A stretch of DNA of 64,000 nucleotides from Symbiodinium natans (taxonomy: Eukaryota > Sar > Dinophyceae > Suessiales > Symbiodiniaceae): positions 564,001-628,000 of the forward strand of contig CAJNDS010000380.1 of NCBI GenBank assembly GCA_905221605.1, given 5' to 3'. Below the pieces are notes generated by a model that did no database searches, was not told where the DNA came from, and was given only the letters and a program-made list of their open reading frames with translations. This document shows positions 35,099 to 45,189 of the stretch, piece by piece (the first letter of the stretch is position 1; each line of letters begins with the position of its first letter). The position numbers and the translations under genes are program-made.

Positions 35099-36871
35099 TC
35101 AAGCCACATATGCTCTAAAGCATTGCTTACACCTAGGATGCAAAACTGCAGGTCGCTCATGGCATCGCCCATACTGTACAGACAACGCCCTTCCACATAT
35201 CAAATGTGCTCCTGCTTCATCAGCGGTTAGGTGGATGACTCTCGACTGGCGGTGCCTGAAGTACGTTGCATCACCTGGCAGCCGCCGCTCATCCACTCTG
35301 CCCGGCCACCTCTCCATAGTCCTGGCGACGGCCTGCTCATCTTCTGAGTGGTCACGTTCCTCTTCGTCGACCGAGGAGCCCGAAGACGACGCCATATCAT
35401 CCTCGGAGTGAGGTGGATCCTCCTCATCGGACCTCTCACATTCCTCTGCCAGCTGTTGCCCTCTTGGGTTGTCAGGCATGAACTTCCCAGAGCGGACCTC
35501 ACGCAGCATCGACGCCATGGCCCTGAGGGGGGCCGACTGAGCATCGACTTCATAGATGAGCTCCGTGCCCACACCGGCAGACTTCGAAGTATGATAGCCT
35601 AAGATGGCCCTTTGGTCCCTTGGCAGACCGCGTTTGCTGGCCCATGAGAGGATTGTTCTTTTGCACGAATGCGTACCCACATTGTTCAAGTACTCATCGG
35701 GGCCCACTCCCTGGGCAAGCAGGCTCCTGAGCCACACACAAGCCTGGTCGCACGGCAGAGGCACATTCCTCCAGGTCCCGTTGGAACCCGGACACGGCAG
35801 GAGGGGCGAATCCTCGTGGATACGAATCCCACATTCTTCCATGACATCGATCCAAGCATCGGCCCACCTGAGACCCGACAGACCCAAAGCACAAGCTGCC
35901 ATCGGCAAGAACCTAACCTTCCTCTCGAGGGAGAAGCTGGTCTTGCTCCTCGAAACGTGGACCTCGAGATATGCTGAGATCAGGCGCACAAAAAGGAGCT
36001 TGCACACACGCTGGGCATCGGAGAACCTGGCTCTCGCGTGCACTAGGAAAAGGAAAAAGCCCGCTGCCATCCTATCTTGCAGGGACCTCCCTTCAAGACC
36101 ACAGCAAATTCTCTCAAGCAGCGCAACATGTTCGACTTTCAAGGGGTTTCGTTGAAGGAGCTTCCTCTTCTGCAAGAAAAGCCGAGCTGCCAGGCCCCGA
36201 ACACGACCCGACTCCAAAATCTCATCAACACCCTTCAAGCCCACAACATACTTTGCGAAGGCAAAAGCGGAGAGAACACTCTTCAAGGAAGTCGGTGCAG
36301 CTTTGTCCTTCACATCATCGAAGTAAGCATACACAAGAGGCTCAGCGGCAGGAAAAACTATCGCAGTCTTGCCCGAAGCCCAGGCAACATACCTCATAAG
36401 AGCATTCGCACGCGAGTGCAAAGTAGACGTTGCTTTCACTGCCAAGGCATCTGCCACGCTGTTAAGAAAAGGACCAGTACCCAACCCTGCTGCCTTCGAA
36501 GCATGGAAATCACGTGCAAGTCCAAAGGCAAGGGGCTCAACAAGAATGATGCGCTGCCACTTCGCAACAGCAAGGCTGCGTTCCTCACTCTGGAGATCAA
36601 TCCAAGCCTTGGGGTTCGAGTCGTACTTGCTGAAACGAGCCATCTTTTCAGCAATCTTAACAAGTCCAGAAGACTTAGAAAAAGGCTCGGAACCCTCAGC
36701 TGATTCAGGCTTCTCAAGTTCACACAAAGGCAAGGGACCTCTAGGAACCAGCTTTCTCTTTGCCGGCTGACTCACAAGGCCAATCTCCCAGGGTTGCTGC
36801 CACACGCTAGCATGATCCCTCAGGCATGACTGCAAGTGCAGGGAATACTCAGTGTGATTATCAAAAGCCAT
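35099..36871 (-). CDS. Element C tyrosine recombinase
   Basis: About 590 aa, the first gene of the element. The C-terminal half shows a tyrosine-recombinase core: the arginine region VHARARFSDAQRV, then THSCKRTILSWASKRG (H-x-x-K/R box, with Lys at the third position and Arg next), then AILGYHTSK (second His) and TELIYEVD with the presumed nucleophile Tyr (around 35550). The protein would integrate and excise a circular DNA copy. ATG 36871 is chosen because it lies exactly at the inner edge of repeat P1. An upstream in-frame ATG at 36982 inside the repeat would add 37 residues. An acidic, Asp/Glu/Ser-rich tail follows the core. Confidence 0.8.
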   Translation of the reverse strand: MAFDNHTEYSLHLQSCLRDHASVWQQPWEIGLVSQPAKRKLVPRGPLPLCELEKPESAEGSEPFSKSSGLVKIAEKMARFSKYDSNPKAWIDLQSEERSLAVAKWQRIILVEPLAFGLARDFHASKAAGLGTGPFLNSVADALAVKATSTLHSRANALMRYVAWASGKTAIVFPAAEPLVYAYFDDVKDKAAPTSLKSVLSAFAFAKYVVGLKGVDEILESGRVRGLAARLFLQKRKLLQRNPLKVEHVALLERICCGLEGRSLQDRMAAGFFLFLVHARARFSDAQRVCKLLFVRLISAYLEVHVSRSKTSFSLERKVRFLPMAACALGLSGLRWADAWIDVMEECGIRIHEDSPLLPCPGSNGTWRNVPLPCDQACVWLRSLLAQGVGPDEYLNNVGTHSCKRTILSWASKRGLPRDQRAILGYHTSKSAGVGTELIYEVDAQSAPLRAMASMLREVRSGKFMPDNPRGQQLAEECERSDEEDPPHSEDDMASSSGSSVDEEERDHSEDEQAVARTMERWPGRVDERRLPGDATYFRHRQSRVIHLTADEAGAHLICGRALSVQYGRCHERPAVLHPRCKQCFRAYVA

Positions 36872-37120
36872 GAAATTTCCTTGCTTTGCTGACTGCTGAG
36901 CCAAGCTTTGGAATGCAAGCGAAATTTCAATCACAAATTTAAACAATCCTGAAAACACATGTCCCAAGAATGTGTCATGCATGCATAAGCAAAATGCTGG
37001 TGAGTATTAAAATTCCAAACTTTTTGTTCTGGCCCAAAATTGCTTAAAGATACTCTCCGACAAACAATTTTGGTTTTGGTGCAACTATAAGGCAACGTCA
37101 TGCAAGCATGAAGTATAGCT
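36872..37120 (-). repeat. Split direct repeat P1 (outer 5' end of element C)
   Basis: 249 bp, identical by eye to P2. Its outer edge meets LINE 1 RT sequence; its inner edge meets the ATG of the recombinase gene. Confidence 0.93.
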
Positions 37121-37561
37121 GATTCCAAGTGGGCGAAGATTAGAGGGCTTGGTTGGGGGCTTGTTGGGCTTCGGGATAAAGCAGAGGTCAGTGTCCTTCA
37201 GCTGTGCAGAGAGGATCACTGCCGAGTCCAGCGAGCTGTGCTCAGCTTTGCGGGCTTGGTCGTTGCAGTACGTCGCCAGGCGCTCGCTGGCCGAGTCGGA
37301 ACATAGCTTCCACGCGGCTGCCGACGCTGAGTTCTGAGGGACAGCCTTGTGTGGTCTGATGGAGCTGATGTGCTTCGAAAGCAGGGGGGCTGAGAGCGTT
37401 GGCAGGCTGCAGACTTCAAATCGTAGTCTGTCATGCCGTTGAAACACTGCTTTGGCATGGTTTTGCATGAGCTTGAGTTCCTCTTCTGCAGCCATCAAAT
37501 AGCCATCATTGTTGACTAACTGCGTTTTGGGCTGCGGCTGCCAGGGGCGGAGCTTCTGCAA
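37121..37561 (-). pseudogene. LINE 1, start of RT domain
   Basis: The frame ends with LCFIPKPNKPPTKPSNLRPLGI, the classic entry into LINE RT (P-K-P-x-K, R-P-I/L-x-I), where element C cuts in. Codons continue across the insertion into the RPDGK segment below 28611. A frameshift near 37570-37585 separates it from the endonuclease frame. Confidence 0.8.
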
Positions 37562-37583
37562 TGTCTTATGAGCCTGATAGGAG

Positions 37584-39128
37584 TTACCACTTTGTGTAGA
37601 TTGGTCTACCTCGTGAGTGATCTGCTAGGCGTTGTCTACGTGCTCTTGTGACAGCCTGCTTGTGCCACTTGGAGAGGTCCTGCACCAGTATCTCGTGATC
37701 TGCCAGGGAGAGCGTTGAGCTGGCTAAGTCCTCATCCAAGGCCGTCAACCTGGCCCACATGCGCTTGGTTGCCCTGTGCATCGCATTAAGGGGAGGGGAG
37801 GAAGGCTTAGGGGCTCTTGGGAAGTAGCGTTCAGACGCCTTGATTAGCACATCATTAACCTCCTCCATGTCAACCGTGGTGATCTGAGAGAGCTGGTCAG
37901 CAACCCACTTTTTCATTTCTTGTGCTTTGGGATGATTGTATCGCACTGCCTCCTCAAGAGCCTGTTTATCGTAGGGGAGTGGAGGGGGGGGGTGGGAAGT
38001 AAGCTGCCAGTGCCGTAGAGGGCGGATTTTTGCCTCCACAGGGTAATGTCCTCCTTTTTTCCACCGTCCCAGCGGGAAGTCTGTCAGGGGTTTGCTCTGC
38101 TTAGATTCTCCGCGAGCCAGTGATTTCGGGACTAGGATGTAATCGATTTGGGACTCTGAAGTGACAGTGTGGAACGTCAAGCCTGATCCCGAAGACCATG
38201 TATTGAGTGCAACTAAGCCATGTCCTTGCACTAGGCGCTGGAAGTATGCATCCTCAGCTGAGCGATGTGGCGGGGAGCCCGGAGTGCAGGTACCCACTAC
38301 TCCCGCACTGGTGTTCAGCGTAGAGTTGAAATCTCCTAGGACCACTAACGTGTCACGCTGCGGAACACCCCTGACCGCTTTGGATAGAGAAGCAAGACAC
38401 TTCGATCTATCCTCTCGGTTTTGCTGGGCTGTTTTGGAGGTGGTCCAAACGTGCTGATACACCGACACTATGTGCACGCGTGCGCCTTTCCATTGAAAGA
38501 CCACTTCTAAGACCCTCCCCTTGTGATGCTCGCTCCATCTTATGGTAGCTTTGGGAATGTGCGGGGCCGTGAGTATCATGACTCCGTCTGCCCTCTTGTC
38601 ATCGTGAACACGCTCTTCCTGCGGCTGTGTGCCTGGCTGTTCAGAGGAGCTGTAGTCTGACTTGGGTTTGCCTTTAGCTTTGGGGGCTTTGGCCTTGCCT
38701 TTGCTGGCTGAGCTTATGCAATGCCACCCTTCAACGTCAAACTCTGTGCTTTCCTGCCAGTGCGTCTCCTGCAGAGCAATCACATCATACTGATCTGATG
38801 CAGTGCGCAACCAGGTGCGAAGCTCGGCCCATTGCTGCTGCCCTAGGTGCCCAGCGTTCCAGGTCAATACCTTCAGTGGTTTGACCATGTTGCCTCCTCT
38901 GGGTCGGGGCGCTGTGCGCTTAGCGGGGGGCGTCGACTGTGTCGATCCCTCTGTCGCTATCGGCAAGTGAGGAGGGTGCAGTCCGCTTCTCGCCACGTAT
39001 GCGGGCGTCAAGATCCCTTTCCTGTAAGAAACACTTTGCTGAGTGCGTGAAACTAAGGTACATGCTCTCCTGAATGCAACTTTACGAATGCTCCGAAAAT
39101 TGTCTTGGTGCTTCGAAGGTACCGCCAT
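37584..39128 (-). pseudogene. LINE 1, AP-type endonuclease domain
   Basis: A 514-aa frame. A basic segment SIRKVAFRRACTLVSRTQQS precedes the nuclease; LINE 2 has a similar one. Nuclease motifs in order are KVLTWNAGH (Asn), VIALQETHWQ (metal-binding Glu), VLGDFNSTLN (D-x-N), QIDYILV and GHYPV (catalytic His). This is the exonuclease-endonuclease-phosphatase fold that nicks target DNA to prime reverse transcription. The 5' end fades out before the (CTA)n tract at 39443; no ORF1 like that of LINE 2 is found. Confidence 0.8.
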
Positions 39129-39442
39129 CCGCTATCTTTTCCCCACCTGAAACAGTCTGCGTTTGCTTCTTGTGGGTACTCCTTCCACCTCGCGGAGCAG
39201 TGGAAACCCTCTCGCCTACCCCCTGAAAGACTGCAGTGACTGCGAAATCTGTGCACAGGAGGCCCGGGAATTGGGACCCGGCAGATCAGACGGCTCAAAG
39301 ATCTCGGCTCACCATGGCTCACTGTAAGGCACAAGCTGTTACGTTCCCCTCAGGGCTGGTAGGACCTCTAGGACAGCAGTTGCGCCCAAAGCCCGGTTTA
39401 CCAGGATGCAAGTGCCCGGCCGTCTGATCCGTGGCGGCTACG

Positions 39443-39940
<498 letters not shown>

Positions 39941-40770
39941 GGAAGCGGCTGTGCTTGTGTGATAGAGACATGTCCCCTCGCTTCGTGCGTTGTGTGTAGG
40001 TTGCATTTTGCAGCAGCATCATTGTAGCATGTGATGCAATGACTTAGCAACTGCATGTCGTTTGTTGCTTTTGTAGTTCACGTCAACTCGACTGCAGCTG
40101 TGACACTTAAAGTCAGACTCCCAAGATGGAGCTCTCTTAATTCTTAGGTTGTAGCTTAAAGCAGTTGCTTGGCCAAGCTGTTTGGCCGTGCTTGTGAACG
40201 TACCACAGCTTGCAGCAGGTTTTGCAAGCTCTTAAGTGCGATTTAAACGGGATCGAGCACTCGCCGTTGCTCTTCGCCTTCTTGACGGTGTCACAACAGT
40301 GGCAACGCAAACAAGCGAAGCTTCTTCCGATTGCTTTACACACACGTTCTAGAAGAACTTAAGACGATCCAGGTATCACCATCCCCAAAGATGGGCAGGT
40401 TATCCTTTAAAACGTAAATACCAACTTCTCACTTTGCAGAAATTTAAACTATGCTTGGTCTCTACATCCTGCTTCCTTTGCATCTTCTGAAGAATGGCCA
40501 ACACTGCGGTCTGGAAATTCAAGAAGAAGGCCATGTCAAGTGCTGTGCCCTCTAAACAGATCTTGCCTGCTTTCCCTTAAAGCCTTTTAGCCATTTTTAA
40601 AGCTTCTCTCCCTTCTTTCAAAAGTTTTCTTAAAGTTTCCTTAAGCCTTTTCTGGCCCAAGACCCAGTTGATCCTTCAAAAAACGCCAAACCTTACTAAG
40701 TCTTAAGAAGCCAGACAATGGCAGTTTTCTTCAGATTTGAAGCGCTCTACAGATTTGTCACCAAGTAGAG

Positions 40771-40950
40771 CTTCTTTTTTTTTTGACTGACGCCTCTTTA
40801 CTACATCAGTAGCGCAGTAGGCCGGTCTTGTTGGGCTCGACATAACAGGTGAAACGAAGTCAGCGCGCTCAAACCACCAAACACACCACGCAACCACCCA
40901 AGAACCAAAGAAACAGAAGAAACAAAGCAAGCAAAGGCGCTGAACTACTA
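40771..40950 (-). repeat. SINE-like dispersed repeat, copies 2 and 3
   Basis: Related to 18168-18330; the duplicate is at about 46020-46199. On the minus strand it reads CTACTGATGTAGTAAAGAGG then a short spacer and A9. On the plus strand TAGCGCAGTAGG fits a pol III A box, but no B box is convincing. Confidence 0.4.
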
Positions 40951-41252
40951 GGTAACCCCACGCACTCAGTACTCGAAGTCGTCGTTGAAGTCCCGGTGCA
41001 ATCATACAGCACAGAGCATGCGGGGAATCGCAAATTGCGACACTGCCAGATTCTCAAAACCACCATCATGTAGCTACTGGTGCGACATCATTCGAATCGA
41101 ACCGAGGTCATCACTCGATGGTCAGGATCACGTACCCATCGTCAAGGACAGATAACAGACCCGCAGTGGCAAAGGGATGTTACAGGCCAGACTCCCCAAA
41201 GGAGAGGAAAGACGTGCGTATGCCCCATGGTGGTCAGCCAGTGGGGACTTAA

Positions 41253-41345
41253 CAGCAAGAACTATCAAGGCAAGACCGGCCCAGGGCACTCCATGGTGGT
41301 CAGCCAGTGGAGCCCCGAGCGAAGGGTCCTCCGCTCACCCTGGCT
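41253..41345. repeat. Internal dispersed block with CCATGGTGGTCAGCCAGTGG core
   Basis: The block from CTATCAAGGCAAGACCGGCC through the core to the CCCCGAGCGA..GTCCTCCGCTC stretch recurs at about 42122-42210 in diverged form. The core alone recurs near 41226 and 42564. The duplicate unit repeats all of these (46501-46593, 47368-47456, 46474, 47810). It is a short sequence family seeded several times in the unit, possibly intron-borne. Confidence 0.65.
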
Positions 41346-41601
41346 TGCAGCTGCGCCCACCTGGATAGATGTCCGCGCACAAGCAAAGTCTCATCAGGCG
41401 GCCAGAGGGGAGGCCAAGCCTTCACTGCGTAATTAGCTACAGCTACCGATTCCACCGTGAGCGTCATCAGCACGTTGCCAAACCCTTAAAACCACAGAGT
41501 TTAAAGTGACGACCGAAGACCCCCAGTCAAGACATCGCACACAAGGCCACACAGCTTTTGCGTTGGCCTGCGCATCAGTCTGCATCAGGTCCCTCCAAAC
41601 C

Positions 41602-42041
41602 CTAACCCACGAGGTACGTCGGTAAGGAGATGGGAGGGCTCACATCACGTTTGCATGCCGAAGCGCAAGGATCTCCATGGTAAAACTGCTTTGATCCAAT
41701 CAGAGCCATCAGGTTACAGCCAAGCAAGCGGCGAAACAGCTGTGCCGCCGCAGGCCAAGCACAGACGAGGATGACCCTCTTGAAGGCCAGGTTAGTGCAC
41801 AGGTGCTCAATGGCTCCCTGCCATGGCAGTGGGTGTATATTCTCCACATAGAAGTGCCCACAGTCTGGAAGAAAGCACCGCAGTATTGGTCTTTCCAGAG
41901 TCGGCACTCAGCCGAGATATTACAGAAGGGCGGGTCACATTGCCGTGACAGCACGTGAATCACGTGTCGTCTCGTCCAGCAATGAGCAGCGGGGCAACCA
42001 GGGTTGGCGGAGGCCGAAGGGTTCACGTAAGGCCATAGCAC
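41602..42041 (-). pseudogene. Degenerate protein segment with a DPPF motif (copy 1)
   Basis: Two overlapping minus frames look protein-like. One contains VNPSASANPGCPAAHC and then SRQCDPPFCNISAECRLWKD; the other, shifted, contains CFLPDCGHFYVENIHPLPW and FKRVILVCAWPAAAQLFRRL. N/D-P-P-Y/F followed by a P-x-x-G/W strand is the catalytic signature of amino-group methyltransferases, and the S-A-x-x-N-x-x-C-P lead-in recalls phage Dam-like enzymes, a family reported in DIRS elements. The frames are broken, so this is at most a remnant, and the call is tentative. It runs opposite to the recombinase gene in the same unit. Confidence 0.3.
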
Positions 42042-43600
42042 AGAAATGGAGCAACCGACCCGGCTGACGGGGGCAGAGGAGAGGAAGACTGGGCAGTCTT
42101 ACCTTGGACATAACACGATGAACAATCAAGGCAAGACCAGCCCAGAGTACTCCATGGAGGTCAGCCAGTGGAGCAGCCCCGAGCGAGAGGCTCTCCGCTC
42201 CATTAGGCTTACCGCAGCGCCCACCCAGAAGGGTGTCCCCGTCCCGACAAGTTGCATCAACCAGCCAGAAGGGAGGTCAATGCGCATCAGTAGCGACCGA
42301 TTCCACTGGGGGAAACACCAGTCCTTGCACATAGCGGAGCAGTGGACCTCAGGGTTTGCCAATGTTGCACGAATCCTTGTTTCCGCAAGGCAAGAGAAGA
42401 CGGCAGGGTCAACAACAAGGGCCAAGAGCTCAAGCGCCTTGAAGTGTACACCTTACCACATTCGCCGAGGCAGGTTGAAGTGCCATGGAAACTTCCTATT
42501 ACAAGCGTCCGTGCGCCCACTGGGGACTTACAAGTGAGCACTGCAGACCAGCTCAGGGCTCCCCATGGTGGTCAGCCAGCCAGCCGCAGCCAAGAGCAGC
42601 AGGCTCCCTGGAGGCTCCCAGGAGACAGTATGGGCCCGTCTTTCTGACTTTTTGGCAACCGGCTTAGTACCTTTGGCCACTTTCAAATCCTCGTTACTGG
42701 CGGCATCACGAGGCCTGACGCATACTTGTGGCAACTCCTCCTCGCTAACCCCCCACTCAGGGATGCCAGTTGGAATGGAGCCCCCTATGTGCCGTTTCAT
42801 TAAGGCTTGGACTGCATGCCACATCGTCCGGATGGCGTCCTGTATTTGCCAATATTGCACAACACCTTCGTTCCGATACTGAAAGGGGAAGGTGGTAAGC
42901 GCGGCAGCGAGGGCCGAGAGCTGGACAGCTTAAACCAGAAGCTGTTGAGTTGCTGCTTAGTTGGATGCTTGGATCTTGCGAGCCCTTAAGAAGGGCAGCC
43001 CAATGAGCAGTGGCAGCATTATACCACGCATTCCGGGAACGTTGGCGTCCATGCTGAGTAGGTGCATAGAGTCAGATGCGGAATTAGGGGCAGCCTACCT
43101 CTTCGAGGATCACACATCCGAGGAGTGTGTCCACAGCCCCAAGTCTGCCCTGCCAGAATCCTGCCTAGGCCCCCCAGAGTCGTCCCCACACTCTGGCTCC
43201 TGGGACTTGATCAGCCTGCCACTCGCCGGCCTCTCCTTCACACCTGCCAGCCACCCCGGCGACTCCGTCAGATCGACTCAGCTAGCATCGCCGCTGAGGC
43301 CGCGCAAAGCTCATGCACACATGCCTGTGCAAGCACCTCACCACATATCTCAGCTACTCCGGCCGCGGAACGCATGGCCAGCCAAAGACGAACTGCCACC
43401 GCGCTCGGGGCCTACCCATGGAGCCCCCTGCCTGCCTACGGGAGGCCTGCCTCCGCCTGCATACAGCAAGCGCTTTCACATGGCCCTCCCAACTGCCCAG
43501 CCTAAGCCTGCCCCGACTCCCCGACCCCCACCTTTAAACACCTCCCTTAATAGGCCCGCCCCACTTCCTCAGACTCCGCTCCACCAGCCTTCAGCGGAAG

Positions 43601-44533
43601 ATGCGCACGCCCGCCTTCAGCAAGGCAGCCGCCTCTGGGCCGCCATCCGCGCAACAGCGACTGCCTGCTCGGCCCAGCCTCCTCACCAGGCGCCTTCAAG
43701 ACGACGAGCGCCAAGCCGCCTGCGGTCGTGCATGGCTCCAGTTGCTTGCTTTCATAGGCAGCTTCAGCCAACTTTGGGCAGAGACGTCCCTTTCACTCTC
43801 GCCCGATAAACATCGCCTGAGAGCGATTGCCAAGTACGCACCTTCCAGCCTGGAAGCCTACCTCTCGGCATGCACGCAATTCGTGGCCTTCTTGCGAGCC
43901 CAGGACATCAGCCTAGACAAGCTGACTCTTGCCCGCTTGGCCGACTTTCTCGATGCCGCCCTCGAATCGAGAGCACAAGATCGCGACGTTTGCCGCATCT
44001 CACCCAAAACCATGCTGCGCGCCCTCTCCTGGCTCGCCCGGACAGCCCAGATGGAGACCCTCCTCAGCATGGTCTCGAACGCCATTATACAAGCCTTTGG
44101 CTGGGACCTCCCGCCCAGGGATCGCAAAGAAGCCCTGCCTCTGCCTATGGCCTGCGTCATCGCCTGGGAAGAGATTGTCTGCAACTCGGCCTCCGGTACA
44201 CAGCTTGTACTGCTACTCGGAGCCTTCCTCTTGGCCTACCATGCCTGCCTGCGCTTTGGCGATCTGCAACGGATCCGCCTATCCAGCCTCAGCCTCACAC
44301 CGCCCAGTCCCTCCGCGGGATCTGCTGGTCCACTAAAACGTCGCGCACAGGTCAGCCATTCGCCGTCACCCTGACAGGCCTGTCAGGCCGCTGCACAGCA
44401 AGCTCGTGGTGCCTAAATTACCTCCTGTGCCTACACAGATGCTGGCTAGCCACGGAAGCCTTCTGGCACTCGGAGCTCGAGCCCGACTTCTTGCTGCCCA
44501 TCCTGCCCAATTGGGCCTCCAAGACAACAACGG
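43601..44533 (+). pseudogene. Tyrosine recombinase gene, copy 1, cut by telomere-type repeats
   Basis: The same gene as at 48847-49934. It includes the SAM-like N-terminal domain (APSSLEAYLSACTQFVAFL), the arginine box (YHACLRFGDLQRIRLSSL) and, after a frameshift near 44330, WSTKTSRTGQPFAVTL. It ends inside NWASKTTT at 44533, where CCCTAAA repeats replace the rest. Confidence 0.7.
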
Positions 44534-44592
44534 CCCTAAACCCTAAACCCTAAACCCTAAACCCTAAACCCTAAACCCTAAACCCCTAAACC
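44534..44592. repeat. Interstitial telomere-type tract (CCCTAAA)n
   Basis: Seven perfect CCCTAAA units plus CCCCTAAACC. It joins the broken recombinase gene of copy 1 to (CTA)n tract 3. It is the CCCTAAA/TTTAGGG unit used as telomere in plants and many algae. Confidence 0.93.

Positions 44593-45189
<597 letters not shown>

Larger units (their letters stand above)
28612..37120 (-). mobile_element. Intact tyrosine-recombinase retrotransposon C with split direct repeats
   Basis: An 8.5-kb element nested in the RT gene of LINE 1. On the minus strand the order is repeat P1 (37120-36872), recombinase gene, Gag-like gene, polyprotein gene, repeat Q1 (29519-29200), P2 (29200-28952), a 19-bp spacer, and Q2 (28932-28612). 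This is the A1-genes-B1-A2-B2 split-direct-repeat plan known from PAT/Ngaro-type DIRS elements. P1 and P2 look identical over 249 bp, and Q1 and Q2 differ by one base in length, so the insertion is recent. AGCTATA occurs at both outer ends and twice at the Q1-P2 joint. There is no obvious target duplication, as expected for recombinase-mediated insertion. Confidence 0.88.
39941..44533. repeat. 4.6-kb duplicated unit, copy 1
   Basis: 4593 bp that match 45190-49779 except for about ten substitutions, a 3-bp gap (GCAGCC versus GCC) and a 6-bp gap (GTCCGC) around 41310-41380. Both copies start immediately after a (CTA)n tract with GGAAGCGGCTGTG. This copy ends at 44533 in CCCTAAA repeats, where copy 2 continues. 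Confidence 0.95.

Noticed and set aside
40790-40850. tRNA gene
   Set aside because: An A-box-like stretch (TAGCGCAGTAGG) is present, but no B box or cloverleaf could be built.
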